From Muricea muricata (taxonomy: Eukaryota; Cnidaria; Anthozoa; Malacalcyonacea; Plexauridae), in contig OY979718.1 of the NCBI GenBank assembly GCA_963855995.1, forward strand, positions 34,304,059-34,368,058: a DNA stretch of 64,000 nt. The letters are read 5' to 3'. A model generated the notes under the pieces. The model was not told the origin of the DNA and did no database searches. It was given only the letters and a program-made list of their open reading frames with translations. The first letter of the stretch is position 1; each line of letters starts with the position of its first letter. This document shows, in pieces, positions 32,070 through 43,229 of this stretch. The position numbers and the translations under genes were made by a program.

Positions 32070-34085
32070 ATAAGTGCCTAATTGCGAAACTCTTACCTTG
32101 TGAATAAATAAAGCTGCAAGTGCATTCGAGTGCTTTGGCGGACTCGTAAAAATAAAAATATCTCGAATCATCTTGGGAGCTGGAGGGTGCCACCAACCTA
32201 TTCTAATAGGCTTTGTGAGTAGTTGGTTACAACAATGAATGGCAATTGCAGGCAGTAATTGGTTTTCTGAAGAACGAATCATACTGACATGCATGTAATG
32301 ATGATTTTTGTTTCAAAAGTCCAATCACAAGGCCTGATGATTTGTTTTGGTATTTACCTTCTTGAGAATATTAACTTGTTTCAGTGATTAATATAACGAA
32401 TGGTCATTTCCATGTTGAAATCTTGCGTGCATGCAAGAAGTCATTTCAATGTTTCAAGTATGTACCGCAAACCACAAATATGTCAAATGGAAATCATCAG
32501 CTGTGAAATGTTAATTGCATGGAGCTACAAGACTTATTAAAAGATTATTTCATAAGTTTCCCCATATAAAACACTTTATATATGATCTCAGAATCTTTAT
32601 CATTGACTGTAAATATCTGCATGTCTAAATTGTTCGACTTCGAGTTCAGTTGACTGAGTCGTGCCGTTAGCGTCTGTAGTTAACCGCTGCAAGCATGTTT
32701 AGCCGAAAAATAAGAAATCATAATTATAAGATTGTTTGCGTGAATTCCTTTGTAGTAGAAGCGGAACGTCAACCGTCAAAGGTTCATACCACACGATTTA
32801 TTGAAATGATCTGAAATGCTGCACAAATGTGTAGAAAAGCTATCACTGACGACCGGGCCGCTTCATTCGCTTGAATTCATTTTTTTGACGGAGTAAATTT
32901 TATAATAATTATTATAAGTTTTGTGCGTGCATCCACTTCAGCGTGAGGAATTAAAGTAGTTATATGTATATCATCCGCGTTTGGAGCTAAACCGCTGCCA
33001 GCATGTCTTGCCGTCCAATTGTAAACCGCGACGTTCAAACGCAACGTCACGCTTAAACGTCACGCTGTGTGGACAGAAAATCATTGAAGATCCGAACCTA
33101 CAGGTTTCTATAGTCAAACAATATATATGCAGCATTTTCAATCACTGCATGCAATAATTGTATAGGTAAAATATTTCACGGTAAATAATTTTGTTTTATT
33201 GAAAGCGAATTATCTGAGGTTAATCGTTTGCCGTAAACGCTAATCTTAGAAAAAATATCAAACTTTAACGCTTCTGGTTAAACGTCAAGTAAATGTGAGT
33301 GATTATTGAACGTTAACCACTAAGCTTCAGTAGTCGTACGAAAAGTAATTTAAGTTCTACATGTTTGGTCTTTTTTATTTAGGTATAGATAAAAATTTAG
33401 CGCATTTAACGCTTCATAATCTTGTTAAGATCGCAAAGCAAGTCTCTAAGGTTTGCTGTTTGCCGTAAACGTGAAACTAAAGGTCGCTAATGATGAACTG
33501 TTTCCCGATGATGTTGCTATGTGATTCATCATCAAACTTTTTTCCGTGCAGTCTATGAAACGACTGTGCTCACACGAGTTACGTTGGAACAAATTTTAGT
33601 TTGACAAACCATTTTCCCCCCGCAAAACGTAATTGCAAGAAATTAAAACAATTTGGTGTTTTTTTGAGTCATTGGTTTGAGAAACTTCAACTCCCCTATT
33701 AGATATAGTTATATGCAATACGACCAAAAATATATAAGCATGTCTTGTTAACCAAGAAGAAATAAAGCCATATACTGATTCAATGGCATTATTGGCCACT
33801 AATATTTTTCTAATGTCAAATCGGTTCCAAGCTGTGGCATTTCGGACTAAGTTCTTTTCGTAAAACGCCGATGTTGTGATTTTCGGCAAAATTATGTGAC
33901 ACTGTAATAAACACGTCGACGTTTTCATTATTTTGTTACATGACTTTGTAAATTATACCTCCGCTCACTCTCTTATTCTTCGCTCATTCTCTTAATAGTG
34001 AAAAATCTACTAGTCTTTTCAAGTGCATGAGGCCGGTTCGCAATGCCTCCAGGTTTAGAGTCATATAACCCATCCTAAAGGTGAG
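32070..34085. other. AT-rich intergenic DNA with dispersed short repeats
   Basis: AACCGCTGC-AGCATGT is repeated near 32680 and 32990, and GTTTGCCGTAAACG near 33226 and 33463. These hint at an old duplication. The minus-strand open frame at 33596-33928 has no recognisable domain. Confidence 0.35.
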
Positions 34086-34087
34086 TC

Positions 34088-36340
34088 TAATAATAATAGC
34101 TTTATTCATCCATCTTAAGATAAAAAATACAATGGACTTACAGTTGGAGTAAGAAGATAAAACTACGATCTGTCTTAAATTACAAAATGTTGAGAGCAAG
34201 AGGAACTAAGTGAATATTTAAAAACTATTTACAAGGATTAACAAGTTCTTCCTTAAAGGAGAGTTTGTACCTTCCAGGTACAGTACCTTCTAAAAGAGTG
34301 ATGCTTTTGGTTACGATATATTACAATTTCGAAAAATTACAAATATTTACAAGTATTTACAACTTCTTCCCGAAAAGGAGTGTTTCTGCCTTTCAGTTCC
34401 TGAGAAGAAAGATATTTTGCGGTTGCAATCGACATTCTTTAGGTTATACCTATTATTAATTAGCTTTGGAAGAGCACTACGACAACGGTGATTTGGATCG
34501 TTCAGAATACTATCCACTACACGACTCGTTTCATCCTCCCTTCTTTCATGCAACGGTTTCGAGTAATCTTTTTCCAGGCCGAGGATTCTTAGACTCCTAG
34601 ATTGAGCCCGCTCTATTTCATCACGCAGGTAATTAGGAAGACCCGCCCAAACAGGTGTGCATACTCGAGGATTGGTCTTACTTTGGATTGATAAGTGATG
34701 ATGCCTATTTCAACTGGTAATTTCGATTTTCTGCATTCTCTAAGATGAAAGAGGCGTTTATTTGCTTTTTTTATGATCTCCTCGACATGTGCGTTCCATT
34801 TTAAATTATTTTGGATCGATACACCCAGTAATTTAAAGACATTCACCCTCTCTATGGGCTCATTTCCGATATGAAGACGTGGTGGCTCAGGTACAGCGTC
34901 TATGAAAGATATCCACATGTCCTTAGTTGTTTTGACATTAATAGTCATTCTATTTAAGGTGGCCCTGTTATTTACTCCATTTATCGATTGTTGTAAATTA
35001 CTACCAGAAGCTGCGCTCACTACTTGGTGTTGTGTGCAGTGATCTGCATACTTTTCCGTACTTACTTTTAATTGTTCCGGTAGGGTATCTTCCAAATCAT
35101 CAATGTAAATACTAAAAAGAGTGGGAGCTATTACTGAGCCTTGCGGGACTTCAGCCGGACACGATGCAATGGAAGACAGACTGCCGTTTATATTCACTTG
35201 TTGAACTCTTCCGAACAGGAAGCTTTTAATCCATAACCAAAAAGGTCTGTTAATATTCATAAGTGCTAATTTATTCAAAAGACGTTTGTGGTCAACAAGA
35301 TCAAAGGCTTTGCGAAAGTCAATAAAGACTGCGTGAGCCCCCATGCATTTTGCCCGTTTTTGAACAGTCAGTGGCATTAAACCAGGTTTGAGTAGTTGAT
35401 ATCAATGCAGGTACTGTACTTCGGCGCTCAGTGGACGCATGTTGGTTATTCTTGATTTTCAGATCATCAATATTTAACCGTAGCTGAATCATTTCCAATA
35501 CCTTAGCAAGTTGAAGTAAGACAGATATCTGGCGGAAGTCATTATTAATATCTCTAGGATTATGCACTTTAGGAACAGGGGAGATCAGGGCATGCTTGTA
35601 AAGCGAAGGATAGTAACATTGACTTATACTACAGCATACATTATCATGGACCAAAGGGGCTAGATCCTCGTGGAATTGTTTGAGCACCCACGCAGGAATC
35701 TTATCAATGCCAGTTGCCTTCCTTGGATTAAGATGTTTCAAAACTGCCTTAACTTGACCGATAGAAGGAAGGAGTGGTTTGTTACTCTTAAGTGGATAGA
35801 TCTCTTCAGGTATTTCGGAGACGACATTTGTGTAGCGGTCTGACCAAGGTTTTATGAAGGCTTTCTGAAGATTTTCAGATAATTCGGACAGGTCTATATT
35901 TTCTGGACCATGTAGAGACTGAGTACGAGCTGTGTTTTCAACATGTAGTAAAGAATAGATACACTTATATCACTTCGATTGATTCGAGGTACGCAATTCC
36001 GAGGCATTAGACCGATAGTAATTGGCTTTAGCTGTATCTATAAGATTTGCCACTTTCTTTGCAAAGTTGTTTGTATTTCAGTTTGTCGCCACGGGAAAAG
36101 GCTTTCTTACGAGCTTTGATTTGCATTTTGGTATAACCAGTAATCCACGGTTTGTCAGAGTGATGTATTCTGATAGTTTTTTCAGGTAAAGACTCGTCAA
36201 GTATTTTGATAATTATAGAATTACAGTTTGATACTTTCTCATCCACATCCTGTGTTGAGTATACAACAGTCCAGTCCTCGGAAACCATCTTTTGGGAGAG
36301 GTTGATTAAATTTGCTTGGTTCTTCAGTCTTACTCTTTTT
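34088..36340 (-). mobile_element. 5'-truncated CR1-like LINE with reverse transcriptase
   Basis: Reading on the minus strand, 36288-36028 encodes the endonuclease-RT linker (RIHHSDKPWITGYTKMQIKA). The RT follows with KATGIDKIPAWVLKQFHEDLAPL, LISPVPKVHNPRDINNDFR, FIDFRKAFDLVDHKRLL, VPQGSVIAPTLFSIYIDDL and a catalytic box reading YADH instead of YADD, then FKLLGVSIQNNLKWNAHV. A late frame holds the C-terminal tail near 34553-34347. Frameshifts occur near 35350 and 34640. The 3' end carries AATAAA followed by a TATTATTATTAG tail near 34088, as in CR1/L2-type LINEs. The endonuclease is absent, so it is a 5'-truncated insertion. Confidence 0.85.
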
Positions 36341-37160
36341 CAGTCTAACTAATTGTTTCAAACAATTTCAAACGAAATTAGTTGGGCAGCACACGAATAT
36401 GTTAGTTTAGTATAAATCTTCAAGTGACTACTGATTTTCCTGCCTTCTGATTGGTCAAGATTCACTGTCAGTGTGAAGTGATAGTCACTGGGCAATGACT
36501 ATAGCTTTTTGCTTTTTTCTTTCATGTTATACAGTAATAAATTTGAAATAAACTTTTTATAAAACTTCGCCTTGCCTTCCGCGACTAGTTTTTAAACAAC
36601 CCTCGCCCCTTAATAACGTTCTAGAGCCGCCCTTGCGTACCTGTATTTGTAGTATAAACGAAATGAATACAAGTTGGAAAACAACTACAATTACTAATTG
36701 TTTCTCAGCATGAGGTCGCATTGCAAAGTGTGAATACACTAAAGGTATAGATATAAATTATATATGCAATAATTAATAATATGTAGGTTTTTTATAAAAC
36801 AATCTGTCAAGCACGGCTCCGGAAACCATTGGAGACATAGAAATGGAGTCAAGACTAAAAATATGTAAAAGTAAATCGTTCTATTTTCGAGAAAAAATTG
36901 CGAAATGTAATAGAAATGATCCTAAAGGCTGTTTTCAAGTTACGTGTTTTTCACACGTTCGTACACGCATGCACGTAAAAGTCTAAATCAATTCTAATAT
37001 TAGATTTAAAATGAACAAGAGAGTTCGGCATTCGCTACGAGTTAGCATACTTTAGTGATGCTATTTGTTAAACACAAACTTTTACATGCGTGGACGTACG
37101 TGTAAAAAACCAATAACTTGGAAGCAGCCTAAAGAATACCCGTGAAAATTAATTAGTTCT
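36341..37160. other. AT-rich intergenic DNA, nothing recognised
   Basis: A short inverted pair around 36330-36400 (TAACTAATTGTTTCAAAC / GTTTCAAACAATTTC...) was noted. No genes. Confidence 0.35.
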
Positions 37161-37164
37161 GTCA

Positions 37165-37960
37165 TGGGTCGCAATAACATTAATCAAATCTTACAAAAGA
37201 AATCAAAATCGATGAACAAATTATCTTTGAAAATGATAGAAATATCAGAAGCCTTTAATGATTATTTCGTTAACATTGGGCAAAATTAGCCTCAAATAAA
37301 GTTAATACTTTCCTGAAATTACCTGACTCAAATTCACCATCATTTCATTTTACTTATACCCCAGACGAAAACCGTTTTGATGAGATTCAGATTGTCTAAA
37401 AGTACAGGTACTGATAAAATTTTAACAAAGACGTTGAGGATTGCTGCATTCCTCCGTCCCTGACATTTATTTTCACTTTAGCGCTATCACCTGGAGAGTT
37501 CGTAGATGACTGGAAAAATACAAGCGCTACTGCTATACATAAACACGGTAGCGAACTAGTTATGGGTAATTACCAACCGATATTGGAGCTGCTCAATAAT
37601 TAGTAAGATTTGCGAAAGAGAAATTTTCAAGCAATACATGAATGAAAATAATCTTATAATTATTATGTATCTCAATTTCATTCCTGCTCCTGGCCCGGCT
37701 GTTCTACTCTTTCTGCCTTGATTCAAATGTGCGATACATGGTTTAGTAACATGGATAATGGTGAATTAACAGGAGTTGTCTTCCTTGATATTCAAAAAGC
37801 ATTTGACTCCATAGGCATAACATTGTGTTAGAAAAACTGAAATTGTACGGAATGTCGAAAATTGGACTTTAATGGCTTCAATCATATTTGACATATCGAT
37901 ATCAACAATGCATATTGAAATCAATAAATAGCCTTGTGTGCATGGGGTACGTGAGTCTTT
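37165..37960 (+). mobile_element. LINE reverse-transcriptase fragment
   Basis: Across several frames: ISEAFNDYFVNIG, a KSTGTDKI segment, SPGEFVDDWKNTSATAIHKHGSE, MGNYQPISELLNN, then FSNMDNGELTGVVFLDIQKAFDSI (RT motif A region) and a decaying continuation. The order and spacing match the N-terminal half of a CR1/Rex-like RT. Frameshifts and stops throughout; the YxDD box is not reached. Confidence 0.7.
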
Positions 37961-39796
37961 TCATGTGATATTTGTCTCTTACCATCCTGAGCAAGTGACT
38001 TTGGCATCCTGGAAATCTCCATGAAAAACACATTTCGAGTCAGAGGATTCTTTCTGCTGTTCCAAGTGTTTAACTAAATTATTCACTTTAACAACTCTGG
38101 TGGACAAATCTTTGAGATAATCTTTGGAGATAATCTCTAATCGATCCTTCCTCAAGAGAATTAGGTAAAAGGTCCTCGGCCTGTTAATCACTGATTGAAC
38201 TAAGATCCCAAATTCTCAAGGTTGCTGCTACAACTCTCACTTCAAACTCCAGGCTAAAAAGATTGCCTGCAGGCGTTAAATTTTTTCCTAACTTCCTCCA
38301 CCACATTCTGCCTATTTATCAGATTTCTGACAGCATACAGAGGGCATCGGGCTGATATTGCATTTGGATTCTAGAAGTAGTCAAATGCAATCTGAAAAGC
38401 AAATTTCGAAGGATGACTACAGTTACTGCAGGGTGGATCTAGTGGGTATCGAGTGTGGCTTGAGACACGGTCAGATTTTTGAGATATTAATATGTTTGTC
38501 GATCGAGGCAAAGAGATCAGTATAAGTGTCAGTATTCACGGACATTATTTGCTACGTTTCAAATTTTATCTCCAACACCAACATCTTATCATAACCTCAG
38601 CAAACAGCTGACGCAAAGATCTTAAAACCTGTCTCTTGGGCAGTATAAATACACAATATATGTTCGAACGAATGGAAAACCCTCAAATCCAAGAGCATTT
38701 ACGGTTTTCTCCAAAGTATAATCGAATGATTGTCGAAGTTGTTAATCATTTACGGAAAATGATAGTAACACCCGGCTGCAATTTTCAGACACGATTTTGA
38801 CATGGTCCTCTATTTTTTGTTACTAAATACAGTAACTTTAAGACACGGTGGAAGGTATCCAACTAATCGCAAGTCGAGATTTTGTGACGTGCGGCATGGT
38901 GGCCATAATTTGTTGAATTTAAGGAGAAATTATTGTTTGTGTGGAATATGCTAACAAAGTTATACAAATGATTTCATGTAGTAAAGAAAACCATGTTTTC
39001 GCGGTTCTTTACACTTTACCCTACCCAAATAACGTCAGTATGCGATGTTGCTTTTTGTTTCTCCTTCTTTTGTAAATGTGTTTTGACGGCATGTGTATGT
39101 CATAATTACTGGAGTACAACAGTATTAAATGTGTAAAATGCTGATTGTGTAGAATCTGTTGACAAAGTAATGCAAATATAACAACGAATGAAATAAGTAC
39201 ATGTAGGAAAGAAGCCCATGTTTCCATGGGTTTCTATTCATTTGTGATAACTCATATCAGCTGAGCAAGTAAGTTTAGTTTTAGAGACTTATGATATTAT
39301 ATATATATATATATAGGCCTACAAGACAAGAATAGCCTCATCAAAATTAGGTTTTCTGCCATCAAAATTCAAAAATTGTCTGGTATTACAATTTATAGAT
39401 GGACAGCCTAGTAACGTTGAAAATACAAATTGCTGGTTGCCAAAGTGATTCTGATTTTACTCAAAATTAATTACAATATTGGAATTTACAGAAGAAAATC
39501 TCACAATTTCGTCAACCAGTTGTGCCTACGACAAATGTGTTGCAAAGATGAAAACAACTTGTGAAATACTGTGATTTTATAAAGCTCTTGTTTACAAGAC
39601 ACGTAAATGTGGTAATGTAAATACAGTTTTGGCAAGACAATATATTATATAATCAGATATGCTTCAGGACTGCTACAGCGATGCTTAAGTGCAACTTGTA
39701 AAACTTACTTTTGCTAGGTATCAATTTTTCATTTGTAATAAAGATGACATTGATGCAAGCGCACAGCAGAACTGCTGCATGCCCAATATTGGCTTA
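37961..39796. other. Unassigned DNA; one minus-strand open frame of uncertain origin
   Basis: A minus-strand frame at 37979-38191 (ILLRKDRLEIISKDYLKDLS, HLEQQKESSDSKCVFHGDFQ) has coding-like composition and could derive from a retroelement gag, but no diagnostic motif was found. A short TA run lies at about 39297-39315. Confidence 0.3.
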
Positions 39797-39804
39797 TCTC
39801 AAAT

Positions 39805-40007
39805 CAGTGGCGGATCTAGCGTAAGTGAAAATAAATTACCACAGCTAATTCTTGGATATATTTACATTTTAAAATACCTTCAAAGCAACTTCATTGGTTA
39901 GATTTTATTCTTTTGAAATTCATAACCTATGACATTGTTATAAAGTTATTTTGAATTTAAAATTGAGCTGCTATAATTTATTTTGACTTACCCTGGATCC
40001 GACACTG
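39805..40007. mobile_element. hAT-type MITE (203 bp) with 8-bp target duplication
   Basis: The element runs from CAGTGGCGGATCTAGCGTAAG to CTTACCCTGGATCCGACACTG and is flanked by TCTCAAAT at 39797-39804 and 40008-40015. CAGTGGCG-type ends and an 8-bp duplication are classic for hAT non-autonomous elements. The interior is non-coding, so it was moved by a transposase from elsewhere. Confidence 0.9.
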
Positions 40008-40102
40008 TCTCAAATCAACGTCCGTCATGATGCATCCTGTAAAACTTGTAATGTATATGTACTGAAGGACAAATCTTGTGCAGATATTCAATTTAATAGT
40101 TA

Positions 40103-40278
40103 ATTTATTTTATATAAGAAAGTTGTGGAACACCATATAATTAAATTGATTATATTGAAAATATCTAAGCTTTCGGCCCACTTGACTTACCTGAGTCAAA
40201 TGGGCCGAAAGCCTAGATATTTTCAATAAAATCAATTTAATTACATGGCGTTCCACAAATTTCTTAAATAAAATAATA
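40103..40278. mobile_element. 176-bp hairpin MITE, ~85-bp arms
   Basis: Arms meet around a 6-nt loop at 40188-40193 (TTGACTTACCTGAGTCAA). They include AAGCTTTCGGCCCA and its inverse and TTGAAAATATCT. Pairing is nearly complete across the element. Confidence 0.85.
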
Positions 40279-40279
40279 T

Positions 40280-41494
40280 AATTCACCATGCAAAGTTTGA
40301 AACTACATTAATAGTTAATACTACGCAAAAAATCTAAATAACGCTGAAATTCAAAATCACTAGAAATAATAATTTGCAAAAAAGTTAGATTTAATACTGA
40401 ACATACTAAACGACCAGTTGCCTATACTTCAGAAGTCTTTGGCGCACGATATTTTTTAAGTTCATATCTAAAACATCCATAATAAAAATCCTTTCCTAAC
40501 ATGTGTGATCGATCATGATTTGTCCAATAATCCACGCAAACTTGCGAAACCGGTCAAAACGTCCACTCTTTGAAATCTTTATCGGGCGATAATTTTATAA
40601 AAAAAAACAAGCCCACTCTTCTGATTTTACGTTCAAAACCTCCGCAATATAGTGATCGATTTTCATTAAATCCAGCTGAACGGCATTCGCAGCAGTTAAA
40701 CCGTAATTAATTCGTAACAGAATTCCCTTTTTTTGCCCAGTTGAAGACGCCATTTTGGATTCATTAGCGCTATGTATGCGTTGGATATCTAGCATGGCAT
40801 CAGATTTCCGCCAATATTGATGTTTATGTTATTGCTTTATGAAAATTCATGTTGAACGAACGTCGCTCGCTTCGACTTCGCAGGAGGCAATTTCTTTCAA
40901 TCTGAAGCAAGATGCTACTAATCCATCGATCCTCGTCACTTTTTCATGGCAATTCCATTACAGGATGCACATTTAATATCCACATATCTAACGCTTCATC
41001 TACTGCGTCAAATACAATGATAAGCACTAGTCCAAAAGCTAAGAAATGGTGGTGAATGTTCCAGGTAGGATTTTAACAATAGTTGGGTCTCTTGCAAGAT
41101 CCAGTGATGGGATTAAATGTAGATGGAATGCGCACTTCTTCTGGCCTTTGGTCGCAGGGTACAAGAAAGTTTCAGAAATATTGAAGGAATCAGCCTTCAC
41201 TGGTTTTGTGCCCTGACTGCCCAAGCAGCACCTTCTAAGAAAACCTTGCTACTTTTTTATACCTCCATTTAATATTGTAGATGTACTGTACTGTTGAGCA
41301 ATTCTAATCTTTCAACTCTTTCAATATGTTTATAGTTATGCATAACTATTTACTAACCAGTACACCACTAGAAGTTGAATCTAACGCAATCACTGTGAGT
41401 TGAATGATATAGATAGGGCTTTTTTAATTGCTAAGTTCTTACTACTGTATATGCAGATTTGTATCTGACTAACAAAATTTTTTGGACCTTTACC
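40280..41494. other. Unassigned DNA around the possible MASSTGQ exon
   Basis: Apart from the frame at 40595-40753, a minus-strand frame at 41039-41224 (FLYPATKGQKKCAFHLHLIP, LARDPTIVKILPG) has coding-like wording but is unassigned. Confidence 0.3.
40595..40753 (-). CDS. Possible first exon or small protein starting MASSTGQKKG
   Basis: The ATG lies in AAAATGGCG, a context common at starts of animal genes, and is followed by SSTGQKKGILLRINYGLTAA and DLMKIDHYIAEVLNVKSEEW before a stop at 40595. A possible donor (AAC|GTAAAA) lies within. The composition is coding-like but no domain was recognised and no partner exon was found. Confidence 0.3.
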   Translation of the reverse strand: MASSTGQKKGILLRINYGLTAANAVQLDLMKIDHYIAEVLNVKSEEWACFFL

Positions 41495-41614
41495 AGATCT
41501 TATGAAATAAAAAGTGCATTGCAAGAATTACTTCCAAATGCACGCAGTGAAGATATTGATTCAGCGTTTCCTAGTGCTGGTGGTAACGCTGAGGAGACTG
41601 CACAACATCTACTA
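41495..41614 (+). CDS. Exon with CUE-like ubiquitin-binding motif, HECT-type gene
   Basis: An acceptor (GGACCTTTACCAG) and a donor (CTAG|GTTTGTG) bracket about 120 nt encoding SYEIKSALQELLPNARSEDI and then AFPSAGGNAEETAQHLLG. The pattern, a helix with LxxLLP, then a Gly-Gly-Asn turn and a helix ending HLL, is that of CUE/UBA-type ubiquitin-binding domains. With the HECT-type exon downstream it suggests a ubiquitin ligase-like gene of the G2E3-like family expanded in cnidarians. Intact as far as seen. Confidence 0.5.
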
Positions 41615-41753
41615 GGTTTGTGTTCCTGTCCATGGCATCATACATAGCACGTGTTTGAAATTTTTATTTAGCTTTTTGCCTTTGGTATAACAATTGACAC
41701 CATTTTGGTAATTTTTAAGTCACATGAAGTGAATATTCCGATAGGCACTTATA

Positions 41754-42287
41754 GTACGTATTCCATATAAGGTAAGTGATTGCACAATATGCAAGAGCGT
41801 ATACACGACGCTGAAGAGCATATACACGACGCTGAAGAGCATATACATAACGCTCGAAAATAACAACATGGCGCATACAGAGAGAGGCTCAGCCTTACTC
41901 GCCCTTCGGGTTCGCGCTTTAGCTAAATTTGGTGAAGTAGATACAGTCCCAGTGAGAGAGAATAACCCTTTTAAAATTGAGAAAAAATATAAGAATATAA
42001 GAAAAAAAAGTATTCGTGTGTTAAGAAGAAGAAAAAAAAGCATAAAGGAAAAGCACGTAACCGGGCTCGAACCCGAAACAAACAGGGTTTAAGCGCACGA
42101 TCTAGACCACTGAGCTAATGCGGCGAATCGAAAGTTTACCCTTAAAAACTAAATTTATACTGCTTATGTAACCTATTATATTTGAAACGTCGTGTATATG
42201 CTCTTCAGCGTCGTGTATATGCTGTTCAGCGTCGTTTATATGCTCTTGCATATTAAGTATATATTAGTCCATATATGGAATACGTAC
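41754..42287. mobile_element. Composite foldback element with tRNA-like core, in an intron
   Basis: Ends read GTACGTATTCCATAT and the inverse. Inside each end are tandem copies of ACGCTGAAGAGCATATACACG (41795-41857 and, inverted, 42188-42250). Between them is a transcript-like stretch beginning ACATGGCGCATACAGAGAG and a tRNA-derived segment at 42054-42129. Coordinate sums of the arms agree within 1 bp. It lies between the CUE-like exon and the HECT-like exon. Confidence 0.75.
42054..42129 (-). ncRNA. tRNA-like sequence with A and B boxes (SINE head-type, not a functional tRNA)
   Basis: On the minus strand TAGCTCAGTGG (A box) is followed 30-odd bases later by GGGTTCGAGCC (B box), as in RNA polymerase III tRNA genes. 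The T-stem pairs (CGGG/CCCG), but the acceptor and anticodon stems do not, so it is a tRNA-derived relic or SINE head rather than a tRNA gene. Confidence 0.65.
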
Positions 42288-42429
42288 GGTAACTACATAT
42301 GAATATTCCATATTCTAGGAACATAGGCATTATAACACTATCCATGGTCAAGTAAGTTGTTCCACAGTACGGTGACTCGGAGAATTGTAGTAAAATCAGC
42401 ATAGCATTGAATGCGACATGCACACAAAT

Positions 42430-42863
42430 AATGATAAAAAAAACCTTTGAATACCTTGAAATACCATGCAAACCTAAAATATTCATAATCGTTTTGCATT
42501 TATTATCTGAAGATATACAAGCAGATAACGATGCTGATGGTCTAGAAATCATTAAGAATACAATTTTGGTTCTAGAGGCACTTATTAATGTTCAAGCACA
42601 TAACAATTCCCAAAGCCTTGAAGATGTCCAGAAAGAAAAAACAGATGAAACAACGTCTTCAAGGCAGAGATTTATGGTGTCGAGAGAAGATGGACTAGTA
42701 GAGCTTAGGAAAGATATCTTAGGTTGTTATAAAAATCCTCATACTAAACTCAGAGCAAAACCTTGCATTAAATTTGAAGGAGATAGTGGAGTTGGCAGCG
42801 GCCCTGTTAGAAAATTCTTGCTCTGTTCCATGAAAAAAGTGGAAGATGGTATTGAAAAGAAAG
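42430..42863 (+). CDS. HECT-like ubiquitin ligase exon(s), N-lobe start
   Basis: The frame includes SLEDVQKEKTDETTSS, SREDGLVELRKDILGCYKNP, then the start of a HECT-type N-lobe: KPCIKFEGDSGVGSGPVRKF followed by LLCSMKKVEDGIEKK. HECT domains carry F.DE.GVDAGGVSREFF here; the degenerate G-V-G-S-G-P-V-R-K-F form fits the HECT-like proteins expanded in cnidarians. The 5' limit is approximate. A GC-AG-type donor, AAG|GCAAGT, lies at 42863/42864. The rest of the HECT domain, including the catalytic Cys, was not found downstream, so the gene may be truncated or its later exons lie elsewhere. Confidence 0.45.
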
Positions 42864-43229
42864 GCAAGTTACTGTAGTCTACCCTCCGTATGGGGTAAAA
42901 TCTATTCAAGATGGTGGAGTAATTTATGCAAGGCGTTGACGTCATGCAAGATGACGGCGTTACCATTTGGCGCTAGAATCAGGTTAGGGAGAACGTTACT
43001 TTTTCACACTAACAGGGCAGTTAATAGCAGTTTAAAACACTTGAAAGTAGTAGGCGGTATTGACCTGCTGCGGAATGCAGCACCAACAGCATCCCGCACC
43101 GTCCTGCAGCTTTCTTTCTCATTGTTAACAATATTGACAAACACGCTAAACTCTGCAAACAGGCACTTTGGATTTATCGCCACAGATGAAGGAAAAAGCA
43201 TTGACACAGACTCAAGTTGCTTATCATTT
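42864..43229. other. Unassigned DNA between HECT-like exon and hAT pseudogene
   Basis: A plus-strand open frame (42846-43250) runs through but looks like a shadow. No later HECT exon was recognised. Confidence 0.35.

Noticed and set aside
42054..42129. A functional tRNA gene
   Set aside because: A and B boxes are good but the acceptor and anticodon stems do not pair.
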